Part shown: piece by piece, positions 25,932 to 36,694 of the stretch
How the letters are laid out: every line of letters starts with the position of its first letter
How positions within the stretch are numbered: the first letter of the stretch is position 1
Assembly: GCF_025612915.1 (NCBI RefSeq)
Contig: NC_069111.1
Span: 31,807,801-31,871,800 of the forward strand
Length of the DNA stretch: 64,000 nucleotides
Reading direction: 5' to 3'
From: Magallana angulata
Lineage: Eukaryota; Mollusca; Bivalvia; Ostreida; Ostreidae
Made by a program: the position numbers and the translations under genes
Notes under the pieces: model-generated
The model's input: the letters and a program-made list of their open reading frames with translations, nothing else
What the model was told of the DNA's origin: nothing
Database searches by the model: none

Positions 25932-26030
25932 GCTAGGAAGGAAGCAACATTGCAGAAAAAATAACATAACGCGCATTAGCGGGTTATGTTATTTCTTCTG
26001 CAATTCTAGCTGCTTTCTTATAGCTGCATG
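25932..26030. repeat. short inverted repeat
   Basis: The arms contain TTGCAGAAAAAATAACATAA and its near complement TTATGTTATTTCTTCTGCAA. It is present in both units (about 35445-35545 in B). A related single arm lies at about 2797-2837 in an intron of the EF-hand membrane protein gene, so it is a dispersed family. Confidence 0.6.
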
Positions 26031-26044
26031 AAACACACACAAAA

Positions 26045-26121
26045 CATCTTCGCTAGCCAAGTGTCCGATTCGTTTTTCTAATCTCCCCAAAAACGAATCG
26101 GACACTTGGCTAGCGAAGATG
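26045..26121. mobile_element. 77-bp foldback element with 9-bp target duplication
   Basis: A near-perfect hairpin from CATCTTCGCTAGCCAAGTG to its complement, with a loop of about 11 bases. It is flanked by perfect CACACAAAA (26036-26044 and 26122-26130). It shares its 17 terminal bases with the 835-bp element at 24857. It is present at the same place in unit B, so it predates the duplication. Confidence 0.85.
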
Positions 26122-27122
26122 CACACAAAAATAATGATCGAAAATTCTGTTTTACAAAAATGCCATAAAAATGTTTTACATAAAAACCATAATGAACATG
26201 AGCAAATTTTTTTTAAACTTTCCTGATCTTGCATATACATTGCAGAAAAATTACACAACCCACTTAAATCTTTATCCATAATGATACCGAATATCACTTG
26301 ATATTTCAACCCAAGTTTTCTCTAGAATTTTTGAATATTTACAGAGAAGAATCGTGTAACATTGATCAAATTTTGGTTTGGTTACCTTTGATCACTTCAC
26401 TAAAATTAAAATTTATCGTATTTACAAGCGATATACTTAGCAATGCAACAATTCAGAGAAAGCAATGACTATGCTGATATACGATTCTTTTTATTTTCTT
26501 TTAAAAGGACTCAGAACCGATTTGAGCTCAAATTTAATTTTTTTGTCAAATATTGCGTCACAAGCAAGATACAGAGTTTGAAATTCTGTGTTTTGTAAAC
26601 GAAGCTCGAGTCTGATTTTTGTTTACATGCGTGTTTTTTTGGAATAAGTTTAAATTAAACGTTTCTTTTTTCTGTTGATAATATTATTTATATAATAAAT
26701 ATATTTACCACGAGTCATTTTGTCAAAGGAAAGGTTATTCCTTACTTTACATTACTTGATAACAAATATAAGACACCATTTTTGTTTAAATAACGATAAA
26801 GTATTACCTCTGTATCTCTCTTATTACTTGACTTTTAAAATTGAATTTTTTGGTCAACCATTCATATCTAACCATTCAAAATGCACTAGTAATAAATTTA
26901 AGTCATTTTATTATATATACATAATTTCAAAACTGTCTAGGTCAATTTGATTTCTTTTCCTTATTTACTTTTTTTTTTAATGTATTCAATAACTATCCTC
27001 TGTATTATTAGATTCATTAGAATTTGATTCAATCCGTCATTAGAGTTTCTATGAGCCCGACGCATGTCAGTTAATTAGTTCGGGGTCGACATTCGTCGTG
27101 TCAACCCGGAAATAAAGCCAAG

Positions 27123-29170
27123 ATGGCGACCATGGAAGAAGGTTTACGGTTGCACTACAGTATTAAATTCTACTATATATTCTTACCAAAATTGCACAAC
27201 TTTACATACAGATTAAAAATTCAAAACGAACTTCTGGAAAAAATCCTCTTGACATCTTTTTAAACAACGCTTCATTTACAAGTTTCTAGCAAAATACACA
27301 CGTGCATCCAGCAAGGCGTGCGACTTTGTTTACATCGAAGTTACACATGTGCTTGAAAATCAAGCCCGGGACTTTTCACCCCCCTCCAGAAACAACGCGC
27401 ATCAAAAATTCAAATGACCTCGCATTATTACAAAACTGGGATAGTTAGACCTCTTACACATTGTTTTTCATCTCATAAAAAAAATCAGCTCCTGTCTCGA
27501 GCGGAACCGCCCCGGATTCAAAGGAAAATTCGGGAATTATTTTGGCTCAGCCATGTTTTGACGTGAACCTTCAGTGAAATACTGTTATGACACCTGCAAT
27601 ATAACTCATTTTTTGTTATCGCAAAATCAACATTAATAAATTGATTAATACTCATTGTGTTGTGTGACTAAAAAAAAATTATGAAGATATCTACTCATTT
27701 CAGAAAGTCATGAGCGATTTTTTAACACCACGGTGTACACGGTGGCCACTGATTTATGAAAATATGATCAAAGTTATACTGTATGCATTTACACGGTGTT
27801 TTGATATTCAGTGATTTTTTGGTTTTAAATTGACAAGTGATGTATGAAAATGTATAAAATGACGCAAATTAATTAATATCATGTGGACCCCAGAAATTAT
27901 GTCGGCCAAAAATTCAATGACCCTGCCTCTGGGGGGTGGGGTAGAGAAAACGTCATTATTTCATACAATTTATGAAAATGGTGAGAACCTTTGTCCAAAA
28001 TAGCACGGTATTGTTCTAATCTAACTAACATGAGTGATACATCTCAGCTTTTTTCCGCTTTCGTATCAATATTTCTCAATTTTGGACATAAATTGAGCAT
28101 TTCTTACTGCAACACAAGGGCCTAAACAACCGATTTTATTTGATATTCACACCCCGTAGAATATTTTGTTGTTTACGACGATGAATACTACATCGTATTT
28201 GATCTGCTAAAAATTTTCCGGACAGTTTAGACGGTCCGATCTACTATAAATGGCTCATTGTTTTGAGGCAGTAGAACATTTCAGAGGAAATCTGGGCTAA
28301 TTTTGTATGCATCATTAAAAGCAAAATAAGCGTGCTGCTGGCTACAAAACCCCATTGTTTGTCATTTTTCGTCTAAACACACTGATTTAACACCTAAAAC
28401 ACAGGTAAAACAATTTTTAACATTGCAAGCCCGTTTTCCTGCAGGTTGCACTACAGTATTAAATTCTACTATATATTCTTACCAAAATTGCACAACTTTA
28501 CATACAGATTAAAAATTCAAAACGAACTTCTGGAAAAAATCCTCTTGACATCTTTTTAAACAACGCTTCATTTACAAGTTTCTAGCAAAATACACACGTG
28601 CATCCAGCAAGGCGTGCGACTTTGTTTACATCGAAGTTACACATGTGCTTGAAAATCAAGCCCGGGACTTTTCACCCCCCTCCAGAAACAACGCGCATCA
28701 AAAATTCAAATGACCTCGCATTATTACAAAACTGGGATAGTTAGACCTCTTACACATTGTTTTTCATCTCATAAAAAAAATCAGCTCCTGTCTCGAGCGG
28801 AACCGCCCCGGATTCAAAGGAAAATTCGGGAATTATTTTGGCTCAGCCATGTTTTGACGTGAACCTTCAGTGAAATACTGTTATGACACCTTACACTTGG
28901 AGAAAGGTTTGTTGATCAACAGTAGTATTATTTGCCACCAGAAGAAGTTTTTAATGAGAAACAAGATGTATAGCATATTCACAACATTGACCACGTGTGA
29001 AAATACGCGATTGCTCTTTTTAATATCTAGTCACATGAATGAAACTTGTGTGTTTTTTTAAAGGCCCTTCTTTTAACCACGACAGCGTTTTAAGTGTAAA
29101 TTGTATGTATTACTTTTGATTATTTCAGATGTCAACAGAGCAATAGACCTTTTGGATGCACTTCAGAAAA
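27123..29170 (+). pseudogene. spare 5' exons of lin-7 (exons 1-2), exon 1 interrupted
   Basis: The ATG at 27123 and the sequence through GAAGGTTTAC match the functional lin-7 exon 1 at 36695. A 1.74-kb element splits the exon, and the remainder ACTTGGAGAAAG with its donor follows at 28895-28907. Exon 2 (29129-29170) is identical to 36955-36996. Exons 3-6 are absent from unit A because the duplication ended inside intron 2. Exon 2 could still splice in phase to exon 3 at 39922 if a promoter here is active. Confidence 0.85.
27148..28890. mobile_element. terminal-direct-repeat element (LTR-like, non-autonomous)
   Basis: Two 447-bp direct repeats, 27148-27594 and 28444-28890, appear identical by eye. 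They enclose an interior of about 850 bp with no long reading frame. A 4-bp target duplication TTAC (27144-27147 and 28891-28894) flanks it. The repeats begin GGTTGCAC and end GACACC rather than with the usual TG...CA. The interior begins and ends with TGCA. It is absent from unit B. Identical repeats and the clean empty site indicate a recent insertion. A TRIM-like relative of LTR elements is the nearest description; the family is uncertain. Confidence 0.8.
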
Positions 29171-29429
29171 GTAAGTTGAAGTTTTGTATCGTACAACTTG
29201 TATGCAATTTTTCGATAATAGTTGCATATTCATAATCTGATAATCTCTCTGAAAGGATTTATATTGTTTTCAATTTTGTTTCCATTAAAAAAAAGAAGTT
29301 TGTTCTATATTGTTATATTTTTGATGGATCAAAATATGTCAAATTTATGGTTACTGTCTTGATATATTGGCTATGTTGGATATAGAAAGAATGATCTTAA
29401 TGTGACCAGGCTATGCTCAGGTCACAGTA

Positions 29430-29891
29430 AGAATTCGTCCCATATACTTGTAATGTAGCAGCCGCAAAGCAGATCAGCTTCGCTTCGATTTTAAGTCTGT
29501 TAAAAATAATCTGCAGAGGAAAAACTCATTTTTATACATTACAAACCTTTTTGAACATGCATATTTAGTTTAGTCCACAAAATATCCATTTAATGAGTCG
29601 TACCAAGGCATTTTGTTAAAATACGGTTTGAATTTGCCTGCCATTTTGTTGGAAATCGCACTCGGAATGTCTTGGATTTTATCGTTAACATGGCAACCAT
29701 AAACAGCGAATTTTCAAACGTGATGTTAAAAGTGGAAGCGATTTCGTTGCAAAAACAGTTAATGTGGTATTATGGGATTATAAAAGAGCAACATTGTAGG
29801 CATTTGAGACCAATCATATGAAAATTGAGGCAAGATACAGCGCGATAAAAAAATTTTGTTTGCTACGAAGCGAGTATATGGGACAAATTCT
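29430..29891. mobile_element. AGAATTCGTCCCATATAC MITE, unit A copy
   Basis: Inverted ends AGAATTCGTCCCATATAC and GTATATGGGACAAATTCT about 462 bp apart. The same element is at 37832-38293 in unit B, so it predates the duplication. The interior lacks coding capacity. Confidence 0.65.
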
Positions 29892-30549
29892 ACGTTAAAC
29901 CGGGTCCGTAGGACATCTGTCATTTTAACGATAGAACATTCTATCTATATTGGATAGGATGGACATACTGGTATATGAGTGAAAGAGGGTTTGGCATGTT
30001 GAGGTCTTTGTAAGCTTTCGATCAATCTTATCCAAAAAAAAATAATGTCTTTTAGTTCAGTAAGTATGAAATGTTTTTGTTTTAAATCCTGCACCAAAAT
30101 GTCACAATTGGTTGTATGAATAGGCTATTTTTGACAAAGATCAGTGCAGATCTGCGGTTGAAATTAAGTAGTCATAGCATGAACAATGCAATATGGACAG
30201 TACATCAATTTACCCAAAAGGACCCAAAGAAAATCATAAGATTCAAAAGCCTTGGAATTTATTTACAAATCGCGAAGCAAGGTGTAATGGTAACACATGT
30301 ATATAAGAAAATTGGTGAAAAGTAAGAGTTGAATCAGGGTACTATGGGCTAAAAACAAAACAGAGAAGTATTCTTCTGCACGTATATATTTTGAACCAAA
30401 TTAAAATCTTGCTAATCTGATGAATGTCATTTGGAACTTTTAAATGTATTGTTTTAATATCATACATTACGGTATAAAATATAAGAAAACTTTGAAATAC
30501 TATATAGTATATAAACGTATGTGTGTATAGAAGTACGTTTTTCATTTAG

Positions 30550-31260
30550 ACTTCGTGTTCAGCGCTACGACTCAGGAGAGTATTTCAAGCCTCACTTCGA
30601 TGCCGGATTTCGCAGAGAAAATGGCGAGAAAAGTTTCCTAAGTGTGCAGATTTTCCTAAACGATGTAAGGAAACGTTGATGCTGCTTTTTAAAACGTTAA
30701 TTTATCACTGGCCATATATCTGTGCAAAAATTAATCATAAAGTAATGCTGTACACGGTAATTCTTATCTGTAACAATGTTCTAATTTGTTTGCAGGACTT
30801 TCTAGGAGGCGACACAACGTTTTTAGACCTTGAAGAATCCGAGAGAATTGAAGTCGAACCCAGAACAGGTGAACATTTTTTTTAAATAAAAATTTGCTTG
30901 TACAAATATTGAAACGTATGTATAAACTGAAAACGAAAAGTGTTTTGGGCAAATTATTTCTCGTAAAATCAAATTACTTATTTTATTCAACAAATAACAG
31001 ACATTTACTTAATTAAAAATTGATATTTACGATGTCAACTTTCCAAAGAACTATTTTTAAACACTTTGAAATTTCTTCGATATATAGGTTCAGTTCTGAT
31101 CTACCAACACGACATCTTACACGAAGATTCGGCCGTCCTTTCCGGAAGGAAGTACGCACTCCGTACCGACGTCATGTACTCCGCAGAAAAGGTGGAGGAC
31201 GAAAAAGAGCTCAGGCGACTCAGGAAAAACGACAAGGGAAAATTCGGGATGTTTATGTGA
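30550..31260 (+). pseudogene. spare exons 4-6 of the prolyl 4-hydroxylase-like gene
   Basis: Exons 30550-30664, 30796-30868 and 31088-31260 keep reading frame, splice sites, all iron and 2-oxoglutarate ligands, the stop codon and a polyA signal (31565-31570). Exons 1-3 were not duplicated, so there is no start codon. Against unit A the 361 coding bases differ at six sites, all synonymous, while the intervening introns differ much more. This is more constraint than a plain dead fragment should show. It may serve as an alternative 3' exon set spliced from exon 3, or it may have been homogenised by conversion. Confidence 0.8.
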
Positions 31261-32160
31261 AAAATCTTCACTATACAAGATACTTTTTTCGATAATATTA
31301 TGTCCCACTTTCAGTTTTACTTTGCAGCCAGCTTCACTTCATTGACATGTACCCAAAGCTTTGGCTTCGAGTGCACTTTATCATATAGTGATTAGGTGTA
31401 TCTTGTGAACACGCGCTTTTTTCATGTGTGATTTTTTTTCTTATTTGAGGTCTCTGTGTGATATGTGAGAATTCCTATTATATTTTCCCTTATTTTATAT
31501 AACGTTGTATATTTAATCTTTGTACAAAGAGAGATATTTATTGAAGACTTAGTCTTACTTTACTAATAAAAGCTGTAATTGGTATAAGAATTTTGTTTGT
31601 TTTAATTTGAGTCAATGACAGTCAAAATTAATCAGTCTGATAGCAAGCATTGCATTTTCTTCACGAAAAAATGCATCCTTTTAAATCAGGCTTGGTCAAC
31701 TGACTAAATACACAGATAGGCATAATACAGTACAAATACAATACAAAAAATTCTAAACGTGCATGCAAAAAGTTCTAGATCTTTCACTGCCAAAGACTGT
31801 TATCAATTACATGCATTTTTTACTTCCAGGCAACAAATAATGCAAATTGATATAGACAGAATCAATTACAGAGTATGTATCTGAATTAGATTGAGAGCCC
31901 AAATTTTGATAATTAGCTTCAAAAGAGAAAATGATAAAACCAAGGAAATCAATCATCAATGCCTTATGAATATAGTCATTGTTTTTTTTTTTAGATTTGC
32001 AAACAAAAACCTGTCAAGTTTAACATTTTCTCCATTTGATAAAAGTATTAATAAACATTTTTATTTACAAAAATGAAAAAGTGAAAAAAAAGTTTCAATA
32101 AAGAAAAAAAATTAACACAAGTTGTTAGAAAATGGTAAAATAATTAAAGAATTAAGTAAA

Positions 32161-33273
32161 CTAGTCTGTTAGGTCTATCAGCGTCCTCGGTTCCTTGACT
32201 TTCATTAAAGTCGGTTTTGACTCATTCTTCTTATCATATGGAGCAGACCTCTGCGATTTAGTTTGTCTTTTCCCCGACTCTTTGTCCAGTAAATATTTCC
32301 GTCGGTTTTGTAACGCTTCCCTAAGTCTGATCCACACAGTGTCCATTCTCTCGGAAAGCTGAGGAGCGAATGCCAATAAAGACCTGATAAACTGGTCCTT
32401 CTTGGCCACAGAAATTTCCCTCATTACAGGTGGGTTATCCCATATTTGGGCCGCCTGGGCAGCGTTACGGATAGCCAGTGATCCGAGATGCTGTGCTTCG
32501 TTTGGTTTACTGCGAATGCATTTTTTCTCGAGAAGGGCGTCTGCTTTGTACTTTTTTATCCTCTGCTTCTCTTCGACTGTAATATTAATGTTAGAAGACC
32601 GAACGATTTGATTTTGAGAAGCAATTTGAGCTGATTCTCCCATAGGTCCTGGTACCGTCTCAGATCTAGCTCCAGACAAGCGATCTTCTACAGAACTAGA
32701 CACCACGTGGTGCATTAAGGGACTCCTGACTGGAGGTGGAAATGACTGAACTTCCGGTTGGGAAGAATGCGATACCCTACTTCCTGTTGCGCAAGAATAA
32801 CCCGGTCTGGGAACGCTCTCCAACTTAATCTCTGGTGAAGTTGGTATTCTTGGATGTTCTCTTCGTGACTGATTGAAAAGTAACTGATGTTGTGATTTGT
32901 GAAGTTGATTTGTAGAAGGTACTGTAGAATATCCTGCATTAACATTAGCACAGACATCAGAAATCTTAGTCGGGGAAACTGAATGCTGTGGGTTGCGTTG
33001 TGGTGCTTTTGTCGGAAGTTTAATTGCTGTACTATCCCTTTGGTTTTTACAAGATGAAGAAGTAGTGTTAGAGAATACTTTGTCGTGGATTCCCGTTTGA
33101 GTTTTGTGTTCTCGTATCATCTTTCGTATGATGAACCTGTCCTTAAATACAGAGAAGGCATCATGGATGTCTTCTTCACAAAACTGCACCAGCATTTCAC
33201 CAGTTATCCCATTGTCTAAAAAATTTAGATATAAGAAGGCCTGTTATGTCAGTAATAAAAGTTACGATAAGAA

Positions 33274-33337
<64 letters not shown>

Positions 33338-33444
33338 CAACCTCTGACACTTTGAGCTCCGCCTAGACTGATTCCACGTGCAGTTAGGTGATTACTTAAC
33401 ATGTTGGGGTCCAAATTATTAATTTGAAATCCGGACATGGTCAT
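32161..33444 (-). CDS. SAM-domain protein, copy B
   Basis: Exons 33444-33342 (exon from 33463) and 33215-32161 give 385 residues with the same SAM domain and basic C-terminal module as copy A. By eye the long exon differs from copy A at one base, which changes Phe to Tyr in VNAGFSTVP/VNAGYSTVP. Splice sites are identical. Both copies look functional. The same reservation about a missing leader exon applies. Confidence 0.8.
33279..33334. repeat. (GA)n microsatellite, unit B
   Basis: An uninterrupted GA run in the intron of SAM copy B. The unit A counterpart is longer and interrupted. Confidence 0.95.
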
Positions 33445-34998
33445 TACCGATTTCCTTAAGAAACTGTAAAATACAAAAGTACAATAATATGAAGAAAAGC
33501 ATGTCAAAATCCATATATCAAACAAAATACATTTCATATGATTTGCTGATGATAAAGAGATATGTTTGTACTAAATGCACATATATATTCAACCCCCTGA
33601 ACTCCTCAATAAACCTCGTTCCACCCCCTAAACTCTAAAAAATCTAAATTAATAAAGTCCTTCATAATTCAAAATAAGCATGACTTTTCGCGCCGCAATT
33701 ACCTTTCGATCAAATTCCATTAATATTGAATGATCGTTCACGCTTTAAAAACTACACAAAAACTGATTACGCGCACGTTAATGGCCGAGCCTTCATCGAC
33801 ACAGCGAGTGTATGGCATGCTCAACATACACGGATGTCATTAAACTGCACACTTGTATTAGTGTTGTTCACTAGCATACCAATTTTCTCATCTTATATGC
33901 TAAAATTCATACTGACCTGAATTCGGCAAATCTTACTTCAAAAACAATAACGGAAGGCAATAACAATCTTTGTTCCTCTTTCCTCTTCCTCTTAATAGAT
34001 TAATATGCATCCACTTCGAGGGAAAATCATTAAAAGTAATGGGAATCACGTGATCCATTACTAAGTAGATGAGTCGTCTGCTCTACATCCATTAAAGCGC
34101 GTTCCTGGTATAGAAATATCGATCTATACACGGGCACGGCATAGAAGATTGTTGAAACATATATTGCCGTAACTTGAATGGAATTGATGAATTTCTTTAA
34201 ATATCCACTCTATGGGTGTAACGTCAAATGAATACATTGTACTCAGACGTTCAATTATTTCATAATACATGTATCAGTCATTGCAATGGCTGATCCATAG
34301 GGGGTTGGTCCGGGGGTTAATTCCCCACCATCCAAAACAAATGCTTTACAAATCACCGATTTTTAAGGATTACGTACAACATACCGTAATTCATTTCTTA
34401 TAAACAAAACCCCATCGATATTTTAACGAAGTAAATACTCTCCTACTGTATAGCATCCGGTGTTGGTTTTTTCCCCCACTGAATTAACACGTGGAAAATT
34501 AAAAGTGAAATAAAGCAATATAGCGAAAAATTAAGACCCATGCATTAGGTATTTATTTTCTTCTCTACTTCTTAAAGATCGATTGTAGTTCATACACTTT
34601 AGAACTGGCAGGCTAGAAATCTACGCGATCGAGTAAAACGTTCGCGCATGAGTACACACATTCGTTTTACGTTCAAAAACAGCTCTGTCGAATGCACATT
34701 TGTATTGCTTAGCTAATTAAATTTCAGCAATAATTTAAGTACCTATAATACGTAAGTTTTACTTCGTATGATATCTTCTTTGTACTTTTGTGTTGACTTT
34801 GCGTGGATTATTTCTTGATCGATCAAAACTATAACTACATTGAGACCCCAAACTCCACGAATTTAAACGAACCCGGACCCCAGACCTCCAAGTCAGAGTT
34901 GTTGGTACATGTACAATAGTAAACTTCATACACCTGGAGAAATCAGCTACTCTATTCCTTCTCTGTTAAGGTATGGTCGACAGTATAATTGATATTTA

Positions 34999-35312
34999 AG
35001 GTGGTATGTGACATATTTTGACGTATTATTTATTGAAATAAAGAATAAAGTTAAGTATAATTTTATAAATACAGTGTAGTTTCTTTCCCAAAATTGTTAC
35101 CTAAAAGCGTAGCACAGTGGGTTAGAGGTTTCACTACGAATTTGAAAGTCATGAGCTCGAATGGCGCTAGGGATTTTAAGATTTTTACCTTTCCAAACTT
35201 TTTTATAACTTTTTTTTAAAATGTGAAATTTGAGAATTCTAAACCGATGAAAGTATTTTATTTATAATGTACTTTAATCAACATTCAAATCGACAGATAT
35301 TCCATACCACCT
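34999..35312. mobile_element. AGGTGGTATG-ended MITE with tRNA-like module, uninterrupted copy
   Basis: Same TIRs as the 24651 copy, 314 bp. The tRNA-like module is at 35106-35169 with A-box-like and B-box-like sequences. The AACTTTTTT that served as target for the 835-bp foldback element in unit A is present once. Confidence 0.7.
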
Positions 35313-35548
35313 ATATAAAATTAAAAAAAATGTATTTTTAATAACTCTTTATGGATAATAAATTAATTAAATGAATCAAAGGCTTATGAAACTATGAAAA
35401 GTGTTTAATGATTTATGTATATGGTTTTTCATAGAGCTAGGAAGGAAGCAACATTGCAGAAAAAATAACATAACGCGCATTAGCGGGTTATGTTATTTCT
35501 TCTGCAATTCTAGCTGCTTTCTTATAGCTGCATGAAACACACACAAAA

Positions 35549-35625
35549 CATCTTCGCTAGCCAAGTGTCCGATTCGTTTTTCTAATCTCCCCAAAAACGA
35601 ATCGGACACTTGGCTAGCGAAGATG
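35549..35625. mobile_element. 77-bp foldback element, unit B copy
   Basis: Same hairpin and same 9-bp flanks as 26045-26121. It was inherited with the segmental duplication. Confidence 0.85.
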
Positions 35626-36694
35626 CACACAAAAATAATGATCGAAAATTCTGTTTTACAAAAATGCCATAATAATGTTTTACATAAAAACCATAATGAA
35701 CATGAGCAAATTTTTTTAAAACTTTCCTGATCTTGCATATACATTGCAGAAAAATTACACAACTCACTTAAATCTTTATCCATAATGATACCGAATATCA
35801 CTTGATATTTCAACCCAAGTTTTCTCTAGAATATTTGAATATTTACAGAGAAGAATCGTGTAACATTGATCAAATTTTGGTTTGGTTACCTTTGATCACT
35901 TCACTAAAATTAAAATTTATCGTATTTACAAGCGATATACTTAGCAATGCAACAATTCAGAGAAAGCAATGACTATGCTGATATACGATTCTTTTTATTT
36001 TCTTTTAAAGGGACTCAGAACCGATTTGAGCTCAAATTTAATTTTTTTGTTTCCGTTTTTAATGTTTAAAATGGTTAATATTGGTAATTTTAATGCCTTG
36101 TCAAAACTTGAAAGTCAAATATTGCGTCACAAGCAAGATACAGAGTTTGAAATTCTGTGTTTTGTAAACGAAGCTCGAGTCTGATTTTTGTTTACATGCG
36201 TGTTTTATTGGTATAAGTTTAAATTAAACGTTTCTTTTTTCTGTTGATAATATTATTTATTATAATATATATATTTACCACGAGTCATTTTGTCAAAGGA
36301 AAGGTAATTCCTTACTTTACATTACTTGATAACAAATATAAGACACCATTTTTGTTTAAATAACAATAAAGTATTACCTCTGTATCTCTCTTATTACTTG
36401 ACTTTTAAAAGTGAATTTTTTGGTCAATAATTCATATCTCACCATTCAAAATGCACTAGTAATAAATTTAGTCATTTTATTATATATACATAATTTCAAA
36501 ACTGTCTAGGTCAATTTGATTTCTTTTCCTTATTTACTTTTTTTTTTAAAATTTATTCAATAACTATCCTCTGTATTATTAGATTCATTAGAATTTGATT
36601 CAATCCGTCATTAGAGTTTTCTATGAGCCCGACGCATGTCAGTTAATTAGTTCGGGGTCGACATTCGTCGTGTCAACCCGGAAATAAAGCCAAG

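Noticed and set aside
25989-26309. 106-codon minus-strand ORF with a copy in unit B (35493-35813)
   Set aside because: Conservation follows from the segmental duplication, and the frame crosses two foldback elements.
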